A DNA stretch of 64,000 bases from Thecamonas trahens ATCC 50062 (lineage: Eukaryota > Apusozoa > Apusomonadida > Apusomonadidae). Where the stretch lies: assembly GCF_000142905.1 (NCBI RefSeq), contig NW_013657637.1, positions 173,537 through 237,536 of the forward strand, given 5' to 3'. This document shows, one piece after another, positions 19,601-28,710 of the stretch. The position numbers were made by a program, and so were the translations under genes. Under the pieces are notes generated by a model that did no database searches, was not told the DNA's origin, and worked only from the letters and a program-made list of their open reading frames with translations. Numbering within the stretch: position 1 is the stretch's first letter; every line of letters starts with the position of its first letter.

Positions 19601-22019
19601 TGGCCGCCGTAAACAAACACGAGGTCGAGCGATGGAACGTACAGCTGCGCCGAACCGACAGCGGCACCTACACACGCATCGGGCGATGCTGCCACGAGGA
19701 CGGCTTCATCGTACGGATCCACGCCCCACCCCGGCGCCGCAAAGCCGAGATGCGGATACGCTCGCTCGCGTTGCGACTCGCTGTTGTCGTCGGCTCCGGG
19801 CACGCGCGCCGCCACGCGCGCCTCGGACCGCAGCACAGCGTCGGGCGTGTGCGCTTCGTCGGCGCCGATTGCGCGGAGAACGCCGAAAGAGTACGAGTTG
19901 GAGAGCGCAAGGGTAAGCAGCCACTCTCCAGACACCCCATTGCCGCCGTGACCCGCAATGTTTGCCTCCTTGCGCACCGGCGGCGCCGTAATGGTCACCG
20001 CAAACAGCTCGGCACCCGCGCTCACCATCAGCAGCGACCGGTGTGCGAGGAAGGTAGCCACCAGCGGCGGCGCCAGCCCTCGCGGAAGGCTCAACGACGG
20101 CCCCTTGAGCTCATTGACGATCGCGTGCACTGCAAACCCCGTCCCCGTCTCAACGCGTTGCGCAATGTTGACCGGCATCAGCGAGCCGTTCTTCTGCACC
20201 TGTGGTACCTGAAGCACCAGAAACTCCAGGCGCAGCACGCGCTTTCGGCGCACGTCGCCGTTAGACCGCGACTTGACGAGGCTCACCACAAACACACCAC
20301 CAAGCTCTAGTGCGGGCGCAAACGCGAGCACGCTGTGAGATGTGAGCGCCCGGGCGCCATCATTGGCGAGCTTCAGCTCGATGGCCACCGCCTTGTTGTG
20401 CGAGCAGACAGCGAGCCCGTTCGACGTCACAAAGAGCGCCCACGTTCCGGCATCATCACTGTGCACCGCGCCGAGCAGCAATGCACTGGGTATCACAGCC
20501 GACGCGTGCACGTCCCAAGGCGCCGCGCGGAGGTGCAGCGATGGGTTGCGCTCGTTGGGCGCGGCGAGCGCCATGCCCCTGCAAAGCGTCGCCGGCGTGG
20601 TCGAGCTCGCACCGCCCCAAACCGCCCTGGACCTGCGCCGGAACAGCGACGGCCCGGCGTCAACCTCGTGCGCGTACGAGACGTAGAGGATGTGAAGCAA
20701 CCACGGCGCTGACACGAGGACGTCGGCAATTCTTACCACATTTGACTCAACCGTGCCCGCAAGCATCTTGATGAAAGCCTCCTCGAGCTCGGCGCGCACA
20801 ATCTCGTCACGCAGCGCCGAGACAAGCGTGAGCCGCGGCGGATCATCCACCGCGGCATCGTGGGTGTGGATGCTGTTCACAAAGGCCCCGAGTCGACGCT
20901 TCCGTTGCCGCAGCGAGCCGGCGAGCATGAGCAGCGCATCTTCAATCCCCGCCTGGGGCAGCTCAGGATACACCAGGTCGTCGACCACGCCGATGCCATG
21001 CGTCGCCACGCGGAGCGAGTAGCCGACACCATGGCGTGCCGGCTCGAGCTGCGCATCAAAATCCACCACGGGCCGCCCAAACACCTTGCCTGTCCCAAGC
21101 ATGTCACCTAGTACCTCGGTATGTCGCACCGCATGCTCATGGAACGCGCTCCCGCCCCACGCCAGCGCCCGCGCAGCCACAGCCCCGCCCGTGTACGACC
21201 GGCTGCCACCGGCCACTGAAGCCCGGCCCACAGTCGGCCGCTCGGCAAGCGACGGGCGAAACTTCAGCGCCGCGACGAGACCGACAAGCCAGCGAAAGGC
21301 CGACGGGGCGTGCCAGGGTACGAGGATGAGGGTGTGCCGATGCGGGCCGAGTGGGCTGCTGCTCGAAAACTCGAGGCCGATGGCGCGCGAGGTGGGGAAA
21401 GGGCCCAGCTCGGCAGCGATCTTGCGGGCCTCTTCGGGCGCAAGCTCCTCCATCTGGGAGAAGGAGTACGGCGCAATGAGCTTAGTTGCTGCGGCCAGCG
21501 GGAATGCGAGGAGCACCGAAGCCGCCACTTCGTCATTCGTCTTGATGAGGACGACGAGCTTGTGGCGCTCGGTGTTGGCGGCGCGAAGGGCCACGAACGC
21601 CGTGTTGAGCGTCCACTGCCCAGCCCCACCAATGAGTACGCTCATCTCATCGCCCACCACCAGGCTGTCGTAAAACGACGCTCGATGCTCCTCGGCTAGC
21701 CCCGTGAGCAGCTCGCCCATGACACTCGCCACTTTGATAGCCACACCCTCACCCACCGCCGGCTGCACCACCGACGCGCTTCGCACCCGCGATAGTGCCC
21801 GCATCCGTGCCGACTGTACATCGCCTGTGTCGCTCGCACTGCCATCGCTGCCCACAACTCGCATCGTCTGCTCCACCAACCGCACAGACCCGAGGGCCTC
21901 GCCGCCGCCCGCATCGTCGAAGCCCGATCCAGAGTCCGAGCCGCTCCTGCCCTCACGCGACCTCCTCGCGCCTGCTCTCGAGCTTGACGACGCCTGCCGA
22001 CGCTTGTCTTTTTGCCCAT
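13670..22019 (-). CDS. Giant protein with a serine-less lipase-3 C-terminal domain
   Basis: Two long frames, 21885-15520 (about 2,120 codons) and 15682-13670, look like one gene. Adding one base to the TTTT run (aaaa at 15522-15525 on the plus strand) joins them. One more base in the run at 22009-22013 connects a good N-terminus, MGKKDKRRQ..., starting at 22019. The total would be about 2,783 residues. An alternative to the first join is a 74-nt intron (15645-15572) ending CTACTCAG. The C-terminal ~250 residues follow the lipase class 3 pattern: TGHGIAGG where the nucleophile motif is normally GHSxGG (14154-14171), and NECDAVPRL for the acid region. The serine is glycine, so it is probably not a lipase. 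A kelch-like YGGHW stretch lies near 19600. The rest is unrecognised. Confidence 0.65.
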
Positions 22020-22186
22020 GGCTGCTCTGGTCTGTTGACGAGTGGTGGCGCCGGCTGCAAACAGGGAGGCAGCGCGGCGAAAAGGTGGTGGTTGCTCAAA
22101 AACGTCTCAAACCAGAGAGCAAGTGACAGGTGACGTTTTGAGATAGTTTGTTCGTTGGGGGATGAGGAGGGGGATGGTGCACGTGG

Positions 22187-22501
22187 CTACGACGACGACG
22201 AGGCCTTGTTGAGCTCGCGGCGGATGGTGTTGATGGTGCCACGGATGGCTGCGACCTCGTCGAGGTTCTTTTTGTCGGTGGCGGTAAAGGGCGGCGCGGA
22301 GGCAAATAGCGCCTCGAGTCTTTTCGCGAGGTCCTCGATGTGCGTCTCGCAGGTGGCGATCTTGTCGGCGTACGTGCGGTTGAGCTCGACGGCAGCCGAG
22401 AGACCAGTCGCCAGCTGCTCCACACGCGCCGTGATGGCCTCACGCTCTGTCTTTGACTCGGACATGTGCCGGTTGACATCATCCTGCCATGATGCCGCCA
22501 T
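22187..22501 (-). CDS. Small coiled-coil protein
   Basis: The product has 104 residues starting MAASWQDDVNRHMSES. The longer open frame upstream passes through the GA microsatellite and antisense of the next gene, so this ATG is preferred. Almost the whole protein is helical with heptads (VEQLATGLSAAVELNRTYADK, THIEDLAKRLEALF). Its size and pattern resemble subunits of small helical complexes, but I cannot name one. It is divergent from 22655. Confidence 0.6.
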   Translation of the reverse strand: MAASWQDDVNRHMSESKTEREAITARVEQLATGLSAAVELNRTYADKIATCETHIEDLAKRLEALFASAPPFTATDKKNLDEVAAIRGTINTIRRELNKASSSS

Positions 22502-22517
22502 TCGATTGAGCAAGCCC

Positions 22518-22563
22518 TCTGAGCGAGAGAGCGAGCGAGCGAGCGAGAGAGAGAGAGAGAGAG
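22518..22563. repeat. GA-rich microsatellite between divergent genes
   Basis: GAGCGAGA / GAGAGA repeats lie between the starts at 22501 (minus) and 22655 (plus), probably within the shared promoter or a 5' UTR. Confidence 0.85.
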
Positions 22564-22654
22564 CAATTGCGCAGCGTTCCGCGACTTTTTCGCCTGGACG
22601 ATAGAGCAGCCAGCTGTGTGGCGATGACGGCCTAAACTCAGCTCGACGTACGGA

Positions 22655-23908
22655 ATGGACGCCACAGAAGAAGTTGACCCGCAAGAGGTGGAGCTCGATA
22701 CTCTGGGAGAGGAGAGGGACGTGGGAGGGGAAGCGGGAAACGACGCGGCGCCTGCCCGCTACCGGCAGCGCAATGTGCGGCCGCTCGCCATTGCCTTCAT
22801 GACGCCAGAGCAGCGCGCAGCTCTGACGGCGAGCGAGCGCAAGGAGGTGATGCGGGAGACGCCGCGGCTCTCGCTGGTGGCGCCGTCGCACGAGGCGGCA
22901 ACCATGGCATCGGACGCGCTCACGCAGGCGTGGCCGCAGCGCGAGCCATACGGATCGCGGGCGACAGAGGACATTGCTGTGCGCCTTGGGGCGTTTCGCC
23001 AGGCTTTTTCCGAGTCGCTCATTCTCATGGGCCAGCTCCTCGTCATCGCCACGCTCCTCTGCGCCTACCACGCCACGGTTGCCCGCGACGAGCACCCGGC
23101 GCTAGTGTCGCGAGATGCGTTCTTTGCGCATGTGGACGCTGCGTCGTTCACCTGCGAATCCGCGACGTCGACGGAGACGTGCGATTCACTCGAGCCAAAT
23201 GAGATCCTGTTCTTGGGTCGCCAGGGCATCAGAAAACGACAGCTGTGTGTGGCGTTCAACGCCACAACGTCGCCGCGCAACGAGCTGATTCGCCTGAACT
23301 CGTCGCGCAACATACTGGCCTCGGGGTTCGAGTCATACTCGATTGTCGTCGGCCTCGCTCTCTTTCTCGGCAAGAAGCTCCTCCTCACAATCCTCTCCTG
23401 GGTCTACCTCACGCTCGGCCTCGTCGCCGACGAGCGCGACTTTGCGGGCAACAACCCGCTTGCAGCCATGCGCTCTGCAGGCCGAAACACATGCTACGCA
23501 CTGCACGTTCTCTTCTCACGCCTCTGGCGCCTGGCGGTGCCGATTATCATTGATGTCGTCCTCTTCACCCTCGCCTTTATCACGTACATCATCGACTCCT
23601 TTGGCAGCAGCAACTCGCTCGGCTCGCTATGCACGTTGCGCGACAACTCCACGCCCGCTGTGGTCATGTGGAGCATGCTTGCTACAGCATCATGCCTGGC
23701 CTTTGTCGCGTTTTGCGCACTCATCATCCTCAAGCCCTGGGACTTTCCCATCCTCGACACAGTCGCAATGCTCCGCATCGACGAGCCCGAGCACCTGCCC
23801 GACTATCTCACGCCCATCGCTCCAGAGTCCAACCTGAGCACCGCGTGGCGAACACTCAAGAACTTTGTGACTCCGCCCGGCATATGCACCCGCGTCACGG
23901 GCGAGTAG
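22655..23908 (+). CDS. Polytopic membrane protein, function unknown
   Basis: The protein has 417 residues with an acidic, soluble N-terminus of about 110 residues. Hydrophobic segments lie near residues 120-142, 228-260 (two short ones around GKK), 285-315 (LAVPIIIDVVLFTLAFITYII) and 340-362 (MLATASCLAFVAFCALIIL). The loop between the first two segments has four cysteines (FTCESATSTETCDS, RQLC) and an N-x-T site, so it is probably extracellular or lumenal. No family is recognised. Confidence 0.7.
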   Translation: MDATEEVDPQEVELDTLGEERDVGGEAGNDAAPARYRQRNVRPLAIAFMTPEQRAALTASERKEVMRETPRLSLVAPSHEAATMASDALTQAWPQREPYGSRATEDIAVRLGAFRQAFSESLILMGQLLVIATLLCAYHATVARDEHPALVSRDAFFAHVDAASFTCESATSTETCDSLEPNEILFLGRQGIRKRQLCVAFNATTSPRNELIRLNSSRNILASGFESYSIVVGLALFLGKKLLLTILSWVYLTLGLVADERDFAGNNPLAAMRSAGRNTCYALHVLFSRLWRLAVPIIIDVVLFTLAFITYIIDSFGSSNSLGSLCTLRDNSTPAVVMWSMLATASCLAFVAFCALIILKPWDFPILDTVAMLRIDEPEHLPDYLTPIAPESNLSTAWRTLKNFVTPPGICTRVTGE

Positions 23909-24314
23909 CTTGTAAACCAAGCATCAAGCGCGTCGGACAAGTCCTCGCTCGTTGCAGCCATGCGGCCCGTCGCCACGCCCATTTGCAGTTCAAACACTCC
24001 CACGCCGCTCCACCCGATGTGGCGGGCGACAGCTGCTCCACGGGAATGCCGATGCATGGATCGCCAAGTGCGGCGATCTCGCCCGCGACGTCTGTGTGCA
24101 GCTCGACGAGAATGTGCACGTACGCCCAGTGTTGCCGCGACTGCTACGAGTCGCTAACACTCGCGGCCGGCTGAGCGAAGCGAAGCGGCTGACACCGTAC
24201 CTTGCTAAGAGCTCTGACGGCGTCGACACAGTCGGCTCCGACGGAGCGGAATCCCACCCGCTCACCCTTTCTGATGACGATGCGCGACGACGACGACGGG
24301 TGCCCGCGAGCCAT
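23895..24314 (-). pseudogene. Possible broken or unresolved small gene
   Basis: On the minus strand a good-looking exon (24314-24201, starting MARGHPSSSSRIVIRKG) ends in phase 0 at GTACGG. After a 60-nt intron it continues in frame as SRQHWAYVHILVELHTDV. The frame then breaks around 24020-24035, and coding-like sequence continues one frame over (ARHIGWSGVGVFELQMGV, DLSDALDAW). One missing base would explain the break, as elsewhere in this window, but decay is equally possible. The 3' end overlaps the end of 22655-23908. No family is recognised. Confidence 0.3.
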
Positions 24315-24608
24315 CGATGGACGATCACGTACACGCGGCTGACCGTGCCAATTGGCACAATGCGCTGGCAAAGATGGTCAGCACAATATATGCGAGGAAA
24401 TGTCAAGCCGTCGAGCCAGCAGAGCGAGCCACAGCTCGGCCGGCAACCGAGAGTGTTGTAGCTAGCACTGAAAGTCGTCGAGGCAGCTCGAGACCTCTTT
24501 GCGGAGCGAATTGTCGAATCGCATTCCGCCGCCACTCGTGTCGAAACGAGCCCAATGCCGTCGGGTGTTTTGGCTATTTTGGGTCGCACCCCCTTACTCC
24601 ATTTAATC

Positions 24609-25589
24609 ATGTCGAAGAAGTCGAAGAAGTCCTCCAAGTCGTCCAAGAAGACCAAGAAGTCGAAGAAGTCCTCGACCTCGTCGGCCGCCCCGGCCGCCCC
24701 GGCCTACCCTGGCTTCGGCTTCCCCGGCTACGGCTACGGCCAGCAGTTCGGCGGCTTCCCCGGCTACGGTACGCAGTATCCCCTCCCCCCTTGTGACTCT
24801 GTGCCGCCGCGTTTTTGCAACCATCGCATTTTCTCGCGCCCAGCGCCCTTCCCCCTCCCGCCCCGCCCCGCCCACTTCCACTGGCTTCCCACCAAGCTCT
24901 CTCTCCCCCCCACTGCAGCCACCATCTGCACACCTTCATCCCTCCCTTGCACCACCCTGCAGTCCCTGCACCGGCGTATGCCCGCAGACGCGCAGCTGGT
25001 CGCACAGGTCGCGGTCGCGGATGTGCAAGTTTTTTGGCTACGCGACAATGGGACGTCATCACACTGCGACCGACGGCCCAAAAAATTCAGCCGGCCGAGG
25101 TGGCGGGTGGCGGGCTGGCGATGGGCTGGGCGGCATTTTGTATGATTTCCACCTCGCACCGCAAAAATATGCTGTGGCGGAGCAGACTCACACTCCTTTC
25201 TTTGGCTGAGCATCACAGGCTTCCCGCAGCAGCAGTTCGGCGGCTTCCCGCAGCAGCAGTTCGGCTCCGGCTACGAGCAGCAGCAGCAGCAGTTCGCCTT
25301 CCCGCAGCAGCAGTTCGGCTTCCCGCAGCAGCAGTTCTTCGGCGCTGGCTTCGGTGCCCCGGCCTTCTACGGTGCCGAGGAGCAGCAGCAGCAGCAGTTC
25401 CCGACCCAGCAGTTCGGCTCGTTCGCCTACCCGCAGCAGCAGTTCGGCGGCTTCCCGCAGCAGCAGCAGTTCGGCGGCTTCCCGCAGCAGCAGCAGTTCG
25501 GCGGCTTCCCGCAGCAGTTCGGCTACGGCTACCCGCAGTTCGGCGGCTACCCGTACGGCGGCCAGGTTGCTGAGCAGCAGCAGGAGTAA
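24609..25589 (+). CDS. Prion-like Q/F/G/Y-rich protein, two exons
   Basis: Exon 1 (24609-24768) encodes a Lys/Ser head (MSKKSKKSSKSSKKTKK) then PGFGFPGYGYGQQFGG. The donor is GTACGC at 24769 and the acceptor ATCACAG ends at 25218. Exon 2 (25219-25589) continues in phase as repeated FGGFPQQQ / FPQQQ units and ends in TAA, for 176 residues. The phases match exactly and both exons share the same composition, which supports the 450-nt intron. The protein is a basic head joined to a low-complexity aromatic-glutamine domain of the kind that phase-separates or forms adhesive fibres (inference). An in-frame upstream ATG at 24555 is a less likely start. Confidence 0.7.
25219..25510 (+). repeat. TTCCCGCAGCAGCAG coding repeat
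   Basis: Repeats of about 15-27 bases encode FPQQQ and QQFGGFPQQQ. CAG runs of up to five codons are present. The repeat keeps all three forward frames partly open, which hides the true frame. Confidence 0.9.
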
Positions 25590-25755
25590 GAAGCTCTCCA
25601 GCTTCTCGCCCGTGGTCTTGGTGCGGTGATTCATTGAACTCTGTGCCTACCTGTGGGCGCCATTGATGTAGCAACACATATGTGTCCCCCGTCGTTGTCC
25701 CCCATGCCCGGTATCGCCCTTCCCTGCAGCACGTGACAGACCTGACAAGTCGTAA

Positions 25756-25830
25756 CCCCCCCCCCCCCCCCCCGCTTCCCCCCCTCCCCCTCCCCCCTCC
25801 CCCCTCCCCCCTGCCCACACCCCACCCCAC
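25756..25830 (+). repeat. Poly-C and CCCCT tract upstream of a start codon
   Basis: A run of 18 C is followed by CCCCCT repeats up to the ATG at 25832. It may be a 5' leader or the pyrimidine tract of a 5'-UTR intron. Confidence 0.7.
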
Positions 25831-25831
25831 C

Positions 25832-28684
25832 ATGGCAGACGAATGGTGGAAGGACGGCGGGGCGCAGGACGCCATGGACGACCTCTTTGCCGACACCGCC
25901 GCGCCCTTTGCCGACGCCACGGCCACCGACGCCAAGGCTCCCACCACCACCGCCACCACCGCCACCAGCACCACCAGCACCACCCCCTCCACCCCCTCCA
26001 CCCCCACCCCTTCCACTGCCTTTGTCAAGAACACCCAGGTCCACGCCCTCTACACCTACACTGCCAAGGCCGACGACGAACTCTCCGTCCAGAAGGGCGA
26101 CCTGCTCGTCGTCCTCGACACGCCGTCTCCTGGTTGGCTCGCCATCCGTTCGCTCCTCACAGGAGAGTCGGGCCTTCTCCCGGACAACTACGTGGCCGCA
26201 ACCACCGCTCACTCGCGATCCAAGGTCAAGGTGCCAGAGACGGCCAAGGCGCCGCACACAGCCAAGGCCAAGGCCGACGCAACCGAAGCTAGGACTCGCT
26301 CCATTCCGCCACGCAAGAAGCGGACCATCTCGTTTGATCCGGCGGTGGTGCCGGCGAGCTCGGTTGCTGCTCCTGACAGAGATGGCGGGGCTGGGAGTGA
26401 CGGCCAAGGCGACGGCGAGCTGGTTGACGACGATCTGGTCTCGACCTCACCGCTCGGCGACCTTGATCTGGAAGCCTTTGTCAACACCATTGCCAACGCC
26501 CTCAACAAGCCGGTGGAAAAGGCGGCCAAGTGGCTGGCGACGCTGCGGAGCAACGACTACGATGAGGTGCAGGATCTGGTATACGCGCTTCAGCGTGGCT
26601 ACTCACCCAGCGACCTCGGGATCTCGCGGCTGGTTGTCGACGCCATGCGCGAGTGGTTCGCCGACAACCTCGGCGAGATCTTTGCCGCCGCCCCGGGCGC
26701 CGACTCGATGGGCTCGGCCTCGGCCCGCGCCGCCACCGTCGCCGCCTTTCGTCGCCCACCCACCGCCAGGGTCGACTCGGAAGTCGCCGCCAAGGAGCGC
26801 CTCGGTTTCCCCTGCCGCCTCTGCGACTGCTCGGCTTACTTTGGCTCCAAGGTTGTGGCCCTCTGCCTGCGATGCAAGCACGATCCCGACGCCCACGCCG
26901 CACCGCCGTCGGCAGCCGGCCTCAACCTTGATGACAAGCCGCCGGCGCTCTTTCCTGGCGCCGCTCCCGACCGCGACGCCTACCACTTTGACCTCCTCGG
27001 CGACGACTACGACCGCCCGTCCAAGGCCAACCTCATGACGCTCCTGCCTGACGCTCAGCCCGACACCACATCGCCCTGGGGCGAGGAGCTTGACTCGGAC
27101 GAGGACTTTGACGAGTTTGACAAGCTGTTTGGCAACGCCCAGCTCCGGCCGGGCGCCCTCGCCGTCAAGGCCAACGAGCCTGCTCTCGCCGCAAAGTCGG
27201 CACCGACAGCCCTTGCCGGCCTGCCCGAGGCCATGCGCAAGCCGGCGCTCGCCACCCGCATGGGCGTAGTCGTCTGGCTTGCCACCGAGTTCCGCACGCC
27301 CGAGGAGCGCCTCATGGCCTACTGGCGCGCCCAGGGCCACACCGTCCACGCACAGCGCAAGGCCCACGCCGCCATGGCCATTGTCCGTGCCTCAGGCCTC
27401 TCGTCCGTTGCTGTCATCATCGCCCGCCAGACCCGCGACGAGGGCCTCGCTCTCCTCCGCGACATCCGCTCCGACCGCAACTACGACGACGTCCGCATCG
27501 TTGTCCACATGCGCGGCCTTGGCGACAACCCAGAGGCGCTCGCAAAGTACACGGCCGCAGGCGTCAACGCCCTCGCCGACTCGTACGACGACGTCGACGC
27601 CCAGATCCAGGTCTTCGGCTCGGGCGGCTCTGCCCTCGACACCCCTGCCCGCGGCCCCGCGCCCAAGCCGGCTACCGACGACGCGCCCGCCGACGCGCCG
27701 CCGGCAGACCCAGACGCGCCGCCGCGTCCTACCACAGCGTCGACCGTCCTGGTTGTCGGCCACGCCGCAGGCCCCGAGTGGCGGTCCATGCTCCACGACT
27801 GGACGCCTGCCGCCATTGTCGGCGCGCCCACCCTCTCGCACTCGCGCGTCCGGCTCACCCTCCAGACCTGCTCCGACGTCTGCCTCGTCCTCTCCCACCC
27901 GGACGTCGACGAGGCTCTCGACATGGCCCACAAGGTGGTCCGCTACACCTCCAAGGCCAACTCGCTCTCGCGGTTCTTCCTCATCGCCCTCACCGCCCAC
28001 TCGCACCGCGGCCACGTCGACGCCTTTGTCGCCGCAAACTGCGCCCTCGTCAACTCGCTACCGGCGCTCTCGGCTTGCGTCTCGGCCTTTCTTACTCCGT
28101 GCGCCTGGCGCGACTGCCCGCAGCCTCGCATGGCTCTCAACGGCGTGCTCTACGACTACTGCTCCCGCGAGCACTACGACGCTGCGCAGGACGCCGCCTC
28201 GTCCTCCGATTCGGACAACGAGACAGCGGCCTCCAAGCCGTCAGGCGTTTCAGACAAGCCTACCGGTGCCCGTGGCTGGTCCGCGCCTTCGGCCTCACGC
28301 TGGGCAGCAAAGGGCTCAAAGTGGGGCCGCCCGCCGCCGTCCAAGGGCGGGCTCACCGACTCGCCCGCCGCGACCGCTGCCGCAGGTGGCTCGGCCAAGG
28401 CCAAGGGTAAGGGTAAGGGCAAGGCCAAGGCCAAGGGCAAGGGCAAATCCAAGGCCAAGAGCAAGACCAAGGGCAAGACCAAGGGAAACGCGCCGCCTGG
28501 CGGCTTTCTCACCCTCGAGCAGCTCAAGAACGGTCCGCTTCCCGATGGCATGGACCACACTGCCAAGGAGGTCTACCTCTCGGACGAGGACTTTGAGGCT
28601 GCGCTCGGCTGCTCGCGCGAGGAGTTTGCCGCCATGCCAGCGTGGCGGCGCGAGCTGGCCAAGCGCAAGATCGGCCTGTTCTGA
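25832..28684 (+). CDS. SH3 - receiver-like - villin headpiece protein
   Basis: The protein has 950 residues; the ATG in CACCATGG after the C-tract is chosen. Residues 68-123 are an SH3 domain (ALYTYTAKADDELSVQKGD, then GLLPDNYV). Residues 210-290 form a helical, SAM-like segment. A cysteine cluster at about 325-350 (CRLCDC, CLRCKH) may bind zinc. Residues 478-600 and 638-755 each resemble a receiver/flavodoxin-like fold (VVVWLATEF, VLVVGHAAG) but lack a clear phospho-acceptor aspartate. About 855-887 is a Lys-rich linker. The last 59 residues are a villin headpiece (PLPDGMD, YLSDEDFEAALGCSREEF, ending KRKIGLF). The headpiece binds F-actin and SH3 binds proline motifs, so an actin adaptor role is likely. 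Confidence 0.85.
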   Translation: MADEWWKDGGAQDAMDDLFADTAAPFADATATDAKAPTTTATTATSTTSTTPSTPSTPTPSTAFVKNTQVHALYTYTAKADDELSVQKGDLLVVLDTPSPGWLAIRSLLTGESGLLPDNYVAATTAHSRSKVKVPETAKAPHTAKAKADATEARTRSIPPRKKRTISFDPAVVPASSVAAPDRDGGAGSDGQGDGELVDDDLVSTSPLGDLDLEAFVNTIANALNKPVEKAAKWLATLRSNDYDEVQDLVYALQRGYSPSDLGISRLVVDAMREWFADNLGEIFAAAPGADSMGSASARAATVAAFRRPPTARVDSEVAAKERLGFPCRLCDCSAYFGSKVVALCLRCKHDPDAHAAPPSAAGLNLDDKPPALFPGAAPDRDAYHFDLLGDDYDRPSKANLMTLLPDAQPDTTSPWGEELDSDEDFDEFDKLFGNAQLRPGALAVKANEPALAAKSAPTALAGLPEAMRKPALATRMGVVVWLATEFRTPEERLMAYWRAQGHTVHAQRKAHAAMAIVRASGLSSVAVIIARQTRDEGLALLRDIRSDRNYDDVRIVVHMRGLGDNPEALAKYTAAGVNALADSYDDVDAQIQVFGSGGSALDTPARGPAPKPATDDAPADAPPADPDAPPRPTTASTVLVVGHAAGPEWRSMLHDWTPAAIVGAPTLSHSRVRLTLQTCSDVCLVLSHPDVDEALDMAHKVVRYTSKANSLSRFFLIALTAHSHRGHVDAFVAANCALVNSLPALSACVSAFLTPCAWRDCPQPRMALNGVLYDYCSREHYDAAQDAASSSDSDNETAASKPSGVSDKPTGARGWSAPSASRWAAKGSKWGRPPPSKGGLTDSPAATAAAGGSAKAKGKGKGKAKAKGKGKSKAKSKTKGKTKGNAPPGGFLTLEQLKNGPLPDGMDHTAKEVYLSDEDFEAALGCSREEFAAMPAWRRELAKRKIGLF

Positions 28685-28710
28685 CGATAAACACTGCTTT
28701 GCACACAGCT

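Noticed and set aside
23990-24655. 221-codon minus-strand frame
   Set aside because: Its start is antisense to the Lys/Ser head of the prion-like gene and the rest is Arg/Ser-rich without features; only parts in neighbouring frames look coding.
24815-25573. Arg/Ala-rich frame over the CAG repeats
   Set aside because: A shifted reading of the FPQQQ repeat; the spliced frame matches exon 1 in composition and phase.
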